NCBI GenBank assembly: GCA_029204225.1
Contig: MU831876.1
Location: 1-64,000 of the forward strand
Direction of reading: 5' to 3'
Length of the DNA: 64,000 bases
Source of the DNA: Diphasiastrum complanatum
Lineage: Eukaryota; Streptophyta; Lycopodiopsida; Lycopodiales; Lycopodiaceae
The notes under the pieces are model-generated. The model ran no database searches. It was not told the DNA's origin and saw nothing but the letters and a program-made list of their open reading frames with translations. Within the stretch, counting starts at the first letter, position 1, and the number at the start of each line of letters is the position of its first letter. This document shows, piece after piece, positions 1-10,600 of this stretch. Both the position numbers and the translations under genes were made by a program.

Positions 1-901
1 GGCGCTGTGACTTGAGCGGTTTTCCCCAACACGCGCTAAGTCTAACATTCATCCATCATGTACTTACGTAAAGCCAACTCAGAAACGTAACTAGCTTAAC
101 CATTCAGACTTAGAAAACTGGAATCCCATCCAACCCCTGAAAGCCAACTCATAATTCCGTCCCCAAAAAGGTAACCAAATGCAAAGACCAAGCCACCCAC
201 GGCATAGTGGTCGCCAAACTTGACCAAATGGCATAGCGGCAAAGCCCCATGTCTGATGACAGGGACCCTTAGGCTCCAGCGACGCAAAAAGGTTGTAGTA
301 AGGGTCCTTCCACTTGGACCAGTCCGGAGGCGAAACCGAAATTGGTAATCATCCCCAGGATCAACTTTATTAGATTCGGAAGAGGTTACATTTATACTTA
401 GACTTGACCGTTACTCGGGCCACCCAACACGTGCTGGCATTGTGCCTGGCTCGTGCTGGTAGAGGGAGCTGAGACCTGGCGACTGGATTCCTGGCGCTGG
501 TTGAGCTGCCCAAGTTTCTGTCTACCGGACTCCCCCTATAGTTCTGCTGTGATTCGGCGCACCCCCTTCTGGTTTGAAACATAGTGCTTTATGGTAAAGC
601 ACGCTTTTTAGGACTTAGTTTGTATTTGCTGATTAAGCCTGGCAAGCCTGGCAGAATCAGTCTGGCTCCCGGACATGGGTCCCGGGAGCCGTCCCGGCGG
701 CCGAATCAACTTGCTTTCCTGACTAGGCCATGACTCGAGCTCCAGAGCTAGCTCATGACTTGTGACTACTTGACTGGCTCACCACAGATCGGAGGCTCAG
801 TCCTTGACGTTCTAACTTGCTCTGGGACCTTAGAGAGTGTCATCCCTTTAAGTCTTACAGAGCACGCTGGGTGCACCCGAGTCATCTTTACAACACACCA
901 T
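1..901. other. Unassigned stretch, no gene recognised
   Basis: This part is more GC-rich than the rest of the window. Its short open frames show no family I recognise. Around 630-700 there are reiterated CTGGCA and CCCGGGA words, and the minus strand near 530-540 reads as a purine tract (AGGGGGAG), which would suit a retrotransposon polypurine tract, but no LTR pair could be defined. The last 130 bases lie just downstream of the chitinase pseudogene on the minus strand and may hold more of it in another frame. Confidence 0.3.
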
Positions 902-1361
902 CTATCCCCCGCCCACGGCCGCAGCACCAACGCCTCTGTCACTAGACGGGTTTTTGAGAATCCATGATCTGCCATACACAGCCAGCCCCAACACCGCTTG
1001 CTTCGAAGACAAGCCGGCCTTAAGCCAAGATGCAACTCCAAAGCTTGTGCTGAGATCGCTATTTGGATCGTAAAGAGAAATTAAGGTCTGCACATTTGGG
1101 TTGCTTTGTTTGACTGCGGAAGTGAAACCTCCAATGAGACTTCCGTCATCGTAAGCAGGCAGCTGCACTTGAATTATCCAAGATGGCGAATGCATAGAAG
1201 AGGTGAGTGAATAGGAGTGAGTTGATTGATGAGGGAGGGTATGAGTCTGCAGAATATGATGGCCAGTAACCAGCTTTTACAGGTGTTGCGGAGGAAGAAG
1301 CTGAACAATATGGAGAAAGACATGCCAGAACAGTTGTAATTAGCCTCAGTAATCGATCCAT
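902..1361 (-). pseudogene. Class V chitinase (GH18) pseudogene with internal deletion and frameshift
   Basis: Read on the minus strand from the ATG at 1361, the frame opens with a hydrophobic secretion-signal-like leader (MDRLLRLITTVLACL). It continues into the start of a glycoside hydrolase 18 barrel: KAGYWPSYSADSYPPSSIN, then LFTHLFYAFA. Near 1180-1195 the frame shifts, and the fold resumes in the next frame with PAYDDGSLIGGF and KQSNPNVQTLIS. The text then jumps directly to a segment that belongs much later in the family (YDPNSDLSTSFGVASWLKAG, then VLGLAVYGRSW) and stops at 902. The missing middle should hold the DGxDxDWE catalytic motif that defines GH18, so no hydrolase activity is possible. 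Intact family members are secreted enzymes that cut chitin or act as defence proteins. This is an inactivated copy; an intact paralogue elsewhere is likely but not in view. Confidence 0.8.
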
Positions 1362-2247
1362 GTGTCTGAAGTGCGGAAATAAGATCCAGGTTCTGGTAAT
1401 GGCCGTTGGCTGATGATTGTGAAATATATAATAAGAGTCTAGAAAATCTGTGATGTATCCAAGTTTATACGCCAAAGCAGTTTCTATGATAAATACTTCA
1501 CAGATCAATTGAGGATATTCAGAAGAACAAAATTCGAGCTAGATTTTAAAATCAAGACACCTTTTCGCAGGCTGCTTCACAAAAGAATGAATGATTTGCC
1601 ATTTTAACAACATAAATGTGCAGAACAAAGCTACTGAAAAAAAATAATCTAGGCAAACTGCAAATGTAGTGTTTTCTGATCCTAGTGCTGCAGTTAGGAG
1701 CTAGTACTGTGCAGTCTGTGCTTAGCTATCTATTAGAATTGTGGATGATGAAATGATGACTGTGAGCTGCAGAAGATTCATCAAAGAGATCAGAATTAGA
1801 CCATGGGTAGCTGAGGGTGACAGTGACGACCCCATATATATACATGTGTCATTCTTCTAGAACAAGGAGGATAAGTCCGAAAGGTAAAGGTAAAGAAAAA
1901 GAAGAGGAAGTGGGTCACAGAAGTACAGCATTCCTTGATTTTGTTGAAGTCTAGCATTAAACAGTGACAAAGGTCTTTGTTGTTGACTAGAACTTTGCGC
2001 GTGATGAATTCACTCATCTTTTAGTCAAATACGTCTCAACAAAAATCTGATTCTAAAACATAAGTACAGATTATGAAATCTTCAAATTGATCTCACTTAT
2101 TTTTCTGCCTGCTATCCGTGATGCAGGCATATTGCAATCAATTCCTCAAAAGCTGACTTGTCACCTTAAGAAAAAACCAAAACTTTATTATAATTTTTTA
2201 GTGTTAAAAAAATGTAGTTTTGATGAAACAACTTCGTTCAGATTTAA

Positions 2248-2253
<6 letters not shown>
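1362..2253. other. No gene seen
   Basis: AT-rich sequence upstream of the chitinase pseudogene start. It would be its former promoter region. I see no coding similarity, RNA gene or clear repeat. Confidence 0.3.

Positions 2254-2304
<51 letters not shown>
2254..2304 (+). repeat. (TC)n microsatellite
   Basis: About 25 uninterrupted TC dinucleotides, immediately left of the transposon that begins at 2328. Confidence 0.97.
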
Positions 2305-2306
<2 letters not shown>

Positions 2307-2327
2307 CCATAGATTTGTGTTGGTAGC

Positions 2328-3228
2328 ATAGTTACAGCGCGATTCCCGAATCACGATTCAGAATCGGGATTCCGATTCGCGATTCGAGATTTTCTCAGAA
2401 TCGTGTAGAATCGATTTTTTTTTTTTTTTGAAATTTTTTTAGGCAATATGGGTATCAGATGAAAGCTCTGATCGAGGGAATTATGATTGTGTAGTTTGCC
2501 GACTGTTTCGGGTGCGAAACACCAAAAAGTGTGTTTTCACTCGGGGAGTTGGAAGGCCAAATCATGAAGAGGCCTTACCGTCGGGGCTGGGGTCTACCGG
2601 CAGCCCCCGGACCCCGCCATTGGGGGGCGTTGCCCCCCAAACCCCCCACCAGGGGGCTACTGCCCCCCGAACCCCGCCGTTGGGGGGCGTTGCCCCCCAA
2701 ACCCCCAACCAGGGGGCTACCGCCCCCCGAACCCCCCGTTTCTCGGGGGGCTTCCGCTCCCCGAACCCCCCGTTTCCCGGGGGGCTACTGTCCCCCGAAC
2801 CCCCTAGAGCTTCTTGCTATATAGACATTGTAGATAAAAATGCCACCGCCCCCCTGTAGATAAAAATGGGGTCCAAATGCGTGCCGAGAAGGGCCCAATA
2901 TTTATGCCCCCAACTGTATGTACATTGCACTCACATCTCCAGTGAACCAATTGCAAAAGTGATCATCATCCATACAGTTGATAGTCCAAACTGTAGCATT
3001 AACATTTACTGAAAACCAGAGCAAATGACAACCAGATAGCTACTGAAAATAAGATCCGTTTGTGCCTCATCTACTGCACTTTTGAGAGGCAAAACGCTGG
3101 TTTGACCATTGATCCCCTAAAAAAATTTCAGCAATAAGCTATTTTTCCATTTTTTTTTTTTTTTTTGCGATTCTGGGTCGCGAATCGCGATTCGCAGACC
3201 CAGCAAATCGAGATTCGCTGCAACTATG
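2328..3228. mobile_element. Non-autonomous DNA transposon, ATAGTT...ACTATG ends, 9-bp TSD (copy 1)
   Basis: The element is bounded by identical 9-base direct repeats GTTGGTAGC at 2319-2327 and 3229-3237. It starts ATAGTTACAGCG, and the opposite strand of its right end reads CATAGTTGCAGCG, so the ends are inverted repeats. A 9-base target duplication is typical of Mutator-like elements, which is the tentative class. Both terminal regions (about 2336-2420 and 3165-3222) are built from variants of one palindromic word, GAATCGCGATTCG. Inside are a poly-T tract, a G/C-hairpin minisatellite (2596-2810) and an AT-rich right half. There is no transposase, so it must depend on an enzyme from elsewhere. 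The interior is closely matched by the element at 11709-12428, although that copy has different terminal words. Confidence 0.85.
2596..2810. repeat. G/C-hairpin minisatellite inside transposon copy 1
   Basis: Runs of five to seven C alternate with runs of five to six G in irregular units of roughly 35-75 bases. Examples are the self-complementary GGGGGGCGTTGCCCCCC and repeated CCCCGAACCCC. Every unit can fold into a short, very stable hairpin. The unit is open in two plus-strand frames, giving Pro/Gly-rich hypothetical peptides from about 2512 to 2859, but these look like a by-product of repeat structure rather than a gene. A shorter version is at about 12047-12163 in copy 2. Confidence 0.85.
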
Positions 3229-3237
3229 GTTGGTAGC

Positions 3238-4299
3238 ATGGTTCTTCCCTTCTTCTAATTGTGAGGAGCGTTTGAATATTTTCATTGAACAATGATTGAA
3301 ATGTTTTCAAAGTAAAAAGTGGTGTTGTTTGTGTTTGTCCACCAATCTAGACATTTTCTTACCAATCTAGACATGTTAGATAAACTCTATAAAGTTATGT
3401 TTTGTAAACCTCTTATCTTCATTTTAGTTTTTGAGCTGCAAGTAATTTCTAGGTTAAAGCTTTCTTAGTTCTTTGGTTAAGACTATTTTACGTTGAAAAT
3501 ACATCAGGGTTGGTAAGCCTGCAAAATTACAAGTTAGCAGCTTGCAAGTTTGGGTGTTGACTCACCACTAAAATTCAATCGCAGTCAGTGCAAGTTGCAA
3601 TGAAAAAATCATTCTTCTCTTTTGTAGATGTGGGTGTAAATTCTAGCGATGAAAGCATGGTCACTACATCTAAAATTAGCTATTTGTAGGCCATGTTCTT
3701 CACAAAACTTGAAATTCTAGACAAGGTTTTATAATCTTGGTTGTGGGTTAAATTAGACCTACATATCATTGGTCTATGAAAGCTAGTCTAGAATCTATCT
3801 CGTGCACTAATTTTTTATGCCTCGTTAAGCATAGATCAAGGCCTAATGTATCTTTGTTAGAGTGACACCCTCTAAGCACTAATTCCAATTTTCTTCTAAC
3901 CGGAATGACCATAATGCAACATGTAACTTGTGTTCCCAATTTGATCAGCTTGCCTCAACAGTTTTTGTTATAATATTGCATAGAATCTTATTAGAAGATT
4001 TTGTTTGTTCATTACCTCTTGGTTAATATGGTGTACTAAACCAATGAATCACAAAAAATTCTTCCATTAAACACTTGATTGTTGCGTTGACAAAATCGGT
4101 AGCAATGATTATTTCATTACAAGTCCCTTGGAAAGCTTATGGATTAACATGCTACTTATCTTTCTCTGGAGAAGATTATGAGAGTTTCCTCATATTAACC
4201 TGCATGGAAATACATTGACAAAGATTAACCATGTTTCGCAATTGCATTGAAAAAAAAGTATGGTTTGGACTTGCAACAAATGAGGTGAACTCCTTTGAA
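3238..4299. other. No gene seen; AT-rich
   Basis: AT-rich sequence with no recognisable protein, RNA or repeat. It may include the far end of the decayed copia element to its right, but I could not support that from translations. Confidence 0.25.
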
Positions 4300-5250
4300 A
4301 AAATGACAACTACATGGTCTATTTGGCCAATGGTGTTGGTTAGCTACAATACTGGGCATAAAAAAATGGGCATGTCATGTAAGGATTCTTATTCTTGAAA
4401 AAGATAAAGAAAAATTTTGGGTGCATATCTTGTAGCACTAATTGAGAAATTAAGCCAAAAGTATATGCATAAATCATGTGGATCCAAAGATTCTCAAATT
4501 TTTAGAATTTCATTTCTCTTCAAACATCATCTCAAACAGTGTTTTGCCTCTACGGCATCATTAGGCAAATATTACACAAATGGTTAGCACATGAAATTGC
4601 TTACCCCAAAAAAAATTAGCTAGAAAACCATCCAACCTCATTGCCAAAGCACACTCACATAAGACATTCCATTTTGTTGAGGTGTGTAACAACAAGATAT
4701 CTCCTTTTTTATGGCATGTTGTACACAAAACTTCTTGAATTGATCTAAGATGTACTCTCCTCTTCCGTCCAATCTTCGTACCTTGATCTTGATACAAGTT
4801 AGTTCTCTATATGGGTTTTGAACTTCACAAATTGACCATATACCATTGTCGTACATGCCTCACAAGACAGCCTCTTACCACATCTTACCAAGGATCTAGA
4901 CAGCTTGAGAGCAATCTCTTCCTTACATACATATAGCTTGCATGGATTTGAAATTTGGGTGACCCAATCTCTTGTGCCATAACTCCACTCATGATCCTTT
5001 TAGCAATGACATTTTCATTCTTTTTTTTTTATCAAGCAATCATTCCATCAAATTCAACAATAAAGCCAATGTCCAAAAGTTGCCCCACACTCAACAAGTT
5101 TTGTATTGTTAGGAACATGCAACATACCTTCAAGCTTTATCTTCATGGTAGACCCGAGACATATATAAACTTATTCCACCTCCTCAATTTTGCATTCACA
5201 TCATCTAAATCCAATATCCCTTTGAATTTAACTATTCCTCAGTGTCAATG
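4300..5250 (-). mobile_element. Decayed Ty1/copia integrase remnant
   Basis: On the minus strand, 4860-4561 reads as the integrase core of a copia retrotransposon: a decayed form of the LRTDRGGEY segment (RRLDGRGEY), then FKKFCVQHAI and the hallmark YTPQQNG. Upstream on that strand (about 5230-4870) are weaker pieces that fit the zone before integrase, including ASYMY-like words, but with many stops and shifts. No LTR or primer-binding site could be attached. This is a dead, old copy lying downstream of the acetyltransferase gene. Confidence 0.75.
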
Positions 5251-7665
5251 AATGAATCATTTGGGAAATAAAGAAAAAATCTTTGATTTCATCAAGATGC
5301 TCACTGACAAAGACATACACAAGGCAAAAATAAGATTCTCAAAGAAGCCTCATGAGACTTGTCTAAGTTTGAGGCACGACTTCAAAAACTACTAAGAAAT
5401 TGAACTAATAAGAGACTTTCCTCTTGTTATAAGAACAAGAAAAGGATGGAAGAAAGGACACAAGACCATGGACACCAAAACAACATTTGATCTTGTGTTC
5501 GCAGGAAAGAAGGAAGTAAACTAGGGAGGAGACTTATAAGTAGATCCACTCGATGCAATGAAGAAGACCTTAGCTCCAATGGAAAAGAGATGTAGACTGT
5601 AAACAGAATAAAAAAGGGGTGATTATTGATAATGCAGAGCATTTCAATAGGGTTGGAATGAACCTCAATATAGAGCATGCAAAACTTTCAACCAACAAAC
5701 TAGGCTACTTGATTTTTGTGATGAATAAGAGCCAACAAGTACACATGGGCCATATTGCACTTGGTGAGAACAAAAGTGAAAGTGTTAGTATTGGCCATTT
5801 TAGAAATAGTTTGATGTGCAAGAACTGAGTCCAAATGTTTTAGAATACTAGCTAAAATGCTTGAAGACCCGTTAGGGAAAAGACAACTGGATTTCATATA
5901 GCAATTCCACATCTTAGACAAGTCGATGAAAATTGATATCCACAAACATATATCCACAGTAGCTTTCATACATTTTACAATGAGTAACATACTTAGCTTC
6001 TATCACCAATGGTGAAACTATAAATCAGTGGAAGAGGTGAAAGTTTCCAAAAACAAGCCAATTGCAGATGATACAATTCTTTTCTCCAGAATCATACAGA
6101 CATTCTTAAGAGCTATAATGGATATTGCTAGAAGTTTTTTGTGATATTTTGGGATGTTCTGTTTTAAGTGTTACAATACAGAAGTAATTTGTTTCAAACA
6201 AACTGCATCCTTTTTTACTTGATTCATTTATGATTTCAAGGCAAGGAAAATTGGTTTGGCTATCAATGATTGGTCAAAAAATATTCATACATTTATTTTG
6301 AACTTCAAAAATCAATCAGCACAGACTTCCAAAAAATATCAGATTTTGACACAATGTCTTTGCATACATAGTCAGTGTATGTTTGACATTTGGCTTGCTG
6401 AGACAAATCTCTTAAGACTATCATAGCTAGAAAAATGCCAAAAATATATTTACCCTACGCTTATTAAACAGCTTGGGAAGGCAAGAAGTTTTCACCCTAC
6501 AAGCTAAGATGATTTTGCTGCTAATACCATCATTTGCAAATTTGAAACTGTCAACCATGTTGCTCTTGCATGAAAATCTCTGGGCATCACCTTAAAGCAC
6601 AACTAAAGTAGCCCTTACCGAATGAGAAAAAGGAGTCTTAAATACAAAATACTTTTGAGACGAATCCTAATCGTCTTCACATTAATCACATGGCACAGGT
6701 AAAATGTCCAGAATTCAATGTGCAGATTTCCTCAATGTCTACGGTGCCATTGAAAATCACTACATGTGTGGCACCTGGAAAGAAAAAAGCACCAAGAGTA
6801 AGTGTGAAATACAAGTAGCTTTTGCGGCACAGGGACTTTCAGTATGATGACTTCTTGCAAGTGTGTTTCAAAAGCATTAATTGCTATTAGTCAGTCATTA
6901 AAAGGTTGAGGATAGAAGTCCCTTCAACTACTGGAAACAACTTAAGCAGTGAAGGATCTGAATCTTTGACACATTTCTATGTGATACATTCACATCTGTA
7001 AGTGTTCATAAATAAAAAATAGCTTCAACAACAGTCTTTTCAATTGAAGTTACTCATCTGAATTTTCCAATGCTTAAAAGAAAGTGAAAATATTCCATGA
7101 AGAAGCATGGGACTTTTTTAACTTTGCCGCAATAGCAGTAAGCTAGTGTGATAAGTCTCTCAAAGCTGACAGGTCTCTTATAGGTGTGTTTGAGCTAAAA
7201 AAAATGCATGTTTTATAATCCTTTTAAAATGGAAGGCTTTTTTCTTTTTTTTCGTTTTCCAAGTGCACACCAAAGCTGCTCACGATCATTCAAGTCACCT
7301 TGTTTCCCCTTTCCTTAACCCCACCAAGTATGGCTAGGTGTTCCAGTGTTGCCACCTATATTGAACCTTGAGGAAAGGTGTTCCACACTCCTTAACCTCT
7401 AGCACTCAGGGGCCCGTGCCGCATAGCAAAGGCTCTTCCTACACAATATACAGAACAAAATAAAATTCGAGAGGTCTCCTTTGTTTGTAGCATTGAGAAC
7501 ACAAAATGAGCACAGAAGTATTTTTACCTGAGATCCTGTCTGAACAATTTCATGCAACATGTTGAAGTACCTGCAAATGTTATTGAAAAAGTCATACCTT
7601 TTGAGTTGTGAGTATGTCCAGAGTCTTTGCAGGCACAAAATCAATCCATAAACCTGGCCATTTCT
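5251..7665. other. No gene seen; 3' flank of the acetyltransferase gene
   Basis: AT-rich. No coding similarity found on either strand. The part nearest 7665 should contain the 3' untranslated region and polyadenylation site of the minus-strand acetyltransferase gene, but no single AATAAA signal stood out enough to call. Confidence 0.3.
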
Positions 7666-10600
7666 TTAGTTTTGTAGGCTTGTCCAAAGCAAAAGCCTTC
7701 TTGGACGAGCCAATGCCCTTGCATGAGAAACGGTCTCTTCACTCTCCATCATAAAACCATTCTTTGTGTACAGACTAAGGGCAGAATTGTTCAAAGCCAC
7801 GACATGCACATATAAATCCATAATACCTGAATCACCAGACATGTGGTCAAATTTCTGCCAGAAAGCTTTCTGCCAGGAGAACATCCTAGAGACAAGTTGA
7901 GGTTTGAATTTAAGATTGTGAACTCGGTTAAGTGCAAAAGTATTGTAAATAAGTAAAAACTGATTTGAGATTGAAAACCCTTGCGATGATAATTTGTCAG
8001 GTGCTTCATGATAACATTTGCAGGTTCTCTATCAAGTTTCAAGCACTTTGAATATGGGTCAAGACTTGAAGTCCGCTAGCAAATTCTGGCAGTCGGTCTT
8101 TGAAAAACTTGAAACCACCCTTAGTGTAAGTTCTTTGAATCACCGGAATTTAATGGGTAGTGGAAGATGTCAATGCAAAATCAGGAAAATATTAAGTTGC
8201 CCTGAAAAGGAAAATGTTGAGGATGATAAATGAAGTCAATGTCGCAAAATGCATATACTTTGGCATGCATGGTACAAATTGAAACTGTTGACGCAGCTGC
8301 AACATGATGAAGGAAGCCACGTGACTAAGAATATGAGATAGCTAGCAAGATATATGGATAAACATAGATTGCCACCTAAAGGCCTTCAATTCAAAGAATA
8401 CGGCAGAAGCAGACTCTGACATAACCGCAAACAAAGAGGTACCATGTTAGCTGGTGGATGGACCAAAAATGCCAAATAGACACATCAATGTATTCACCAT
8501 GGAAGAATGTGATAACGAAGTTGTTGCATACAAAGAGAGACGCGCCACCAGAAAGAATCACCCCATCATTGGGCACTAAGGCCATAACAACATTGTTGGG
8601 AGAACTAACAGTGTACCAAAGTAATATCTTGTAACATAGGTCAATAGCCCATGCATACAATGCGATGATACAGAACCCCCCAGAACTGAATAATATTCAT
8701 AGAATTGTACAAGAATCGACAAACACAAGCATGCAATTCCATCATTGATATGATGCTAGTACTCATGAAAGAAATGCAAAAAGTAATGTAGCTGATGGAG
8801 CAATAGTGAAAGTAGAGCTAGACTGTGATTGTGCTAGAAATATACAGTAAGGAACTTGTCCTCATTACCAATAGCAAAATTGTTGATGGATGTAATGGTA
8901 TGAGTCTGAGCAAATACATCTCAATGAAGGCCTGTAATGAAGTCCAATAGATTACAATACCAACCAAATGCTGTACATCACTGAGAAAAGTTTTCTTTCA
9001 AGGATAAGCTGTTACCAATAGGTTTTGATGGAACCTAGCACCAAAAGACTAACAATGAGAGTAACAGTTAGATTGATGAAAGAACTTAAACACTCCCTTT
9101 GAGATTTTGATTTATTTTCAAGGAAGCAACTTTCCGTCATACTTTGTGACTGGTCTAAAGATCTTGCATATGATGATGGATTTAAAAAGTGCACTCACCA
9201 CTTTAAAACAAGAGCCACCAGATAATTTCCAGTAACTTGGTAACTTCTTCCAGAGCATTGGTTATATTGGGAAGCAACTTTCTTGTGCCTACCTCCTGTT
9301 AGTCATCCTATATCAACTATGTCTAGTAGTAATTGATATCGGAAGATTGGGACCTAAAACTTCCATTCACCACTTTATAACTATCGCACGAATAAATCAT
9401 TCTACCAGTGCATACACAAAACTATTTGCACAAGCACGTTTTCACAAAACCTTTTTTCAACAAAAATGCATTCTAATTTCTATACATAAATCATTCATTC
9501 ATCTAAGTTTCTTGTAAGGCCACTCAGATGTACCCACATGGATAACCCCTCACCTCTGGCATTGCAATCAGCATGTTTCTGCATTAACCTTTGTGAGAAT
9601 TAGTTAGAGAAAATGGACTCTATGACATGTTGATTGTAAATTCAAGCTTTAGGATTGAGGTAACTGGAAGGAAGAAGTAGACAAACAAGAAACAAACAAA
9701 ATGAAGTACCCCATGCTTTTGCCCTCTTCTGTGCTTCTCTAATGAGAGCCATGCCTACACCTTTTCTCCTGGTTTCTTCAGCCACACAGAAGTTTGATAA
9801 ATAACCTCTACAATGATCAGCATCACTTCCCTGAAACAATCCAAAAGATTGATCATGTCATCTTGAAAATTTTTGTTTTAACTCAGGCACAGGCAACATT
9901 CTGGAAAAAGGACATAGGAAAAATAATCTATCAGCAAAAAAGTGAAATGTTCTCCACCCACGTGCACAATTAAGCACGACACTACATCTTTATGACAATA
10001 TTAGAACACCCTTCTGATTATGATCTAGATTCAACATATAAACAGATTCTAATAAAAGTCAGAGGCAAAAGTAGAGGACCCAGCGGTCTCTATGCTCAAA
10101 ATATATCCTGACTATTCCTGAGATCGTGTCTGTACCATGCCAACTCCCTGAATTTTATGCATCGATCCTCTACTGCATTTATGTTGACTACGATTAGTGC
10201 AATGTTCTTGTCACAGACAATGAACACACTTCAGAACTTATAGTGGACTTTTCTGCCACACACATCTTCCTTCTGGACTTTTGCTGATTTAAGTTTGCAA
10301 AACATTCCCACATTCTTCATCTATTAGTTTGTAAACATTGGAAAATGAAAGCCTCACACAAATGTGAATAAGGTCAAATACGAAATCAACTTAATCTTGG
10401 TCTTTTCAAGTGTATCATGCGAAAGAACATCCAGCTTTGGTCTTGCCAGATAAGCATTTTATAGAGTGTTGAAACTGCCACTGAATTTTTTTTTGTTTGA
10501 CGACATGGCCTGATACAAAATAATCACTTGTGTAGAGCAAATACATGGAAGAAAGAACTTCTGAAATTCTATTCACCAGCTTTGCATGCCCAACTAGCAC

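Noticed and set aside
96..582. Minus-strand frames at the window start as genes
   Set aside because: No motif or family similarity, and no splice structure; they look like chance frames in GC-richer sequence.
2512..2859. Pro/Gly-rich open frames as genes
   Set aside because: They arise in two overlapping frames from the G/C-hairpin minisatellite in a transposon, so no protein constraint is visible.
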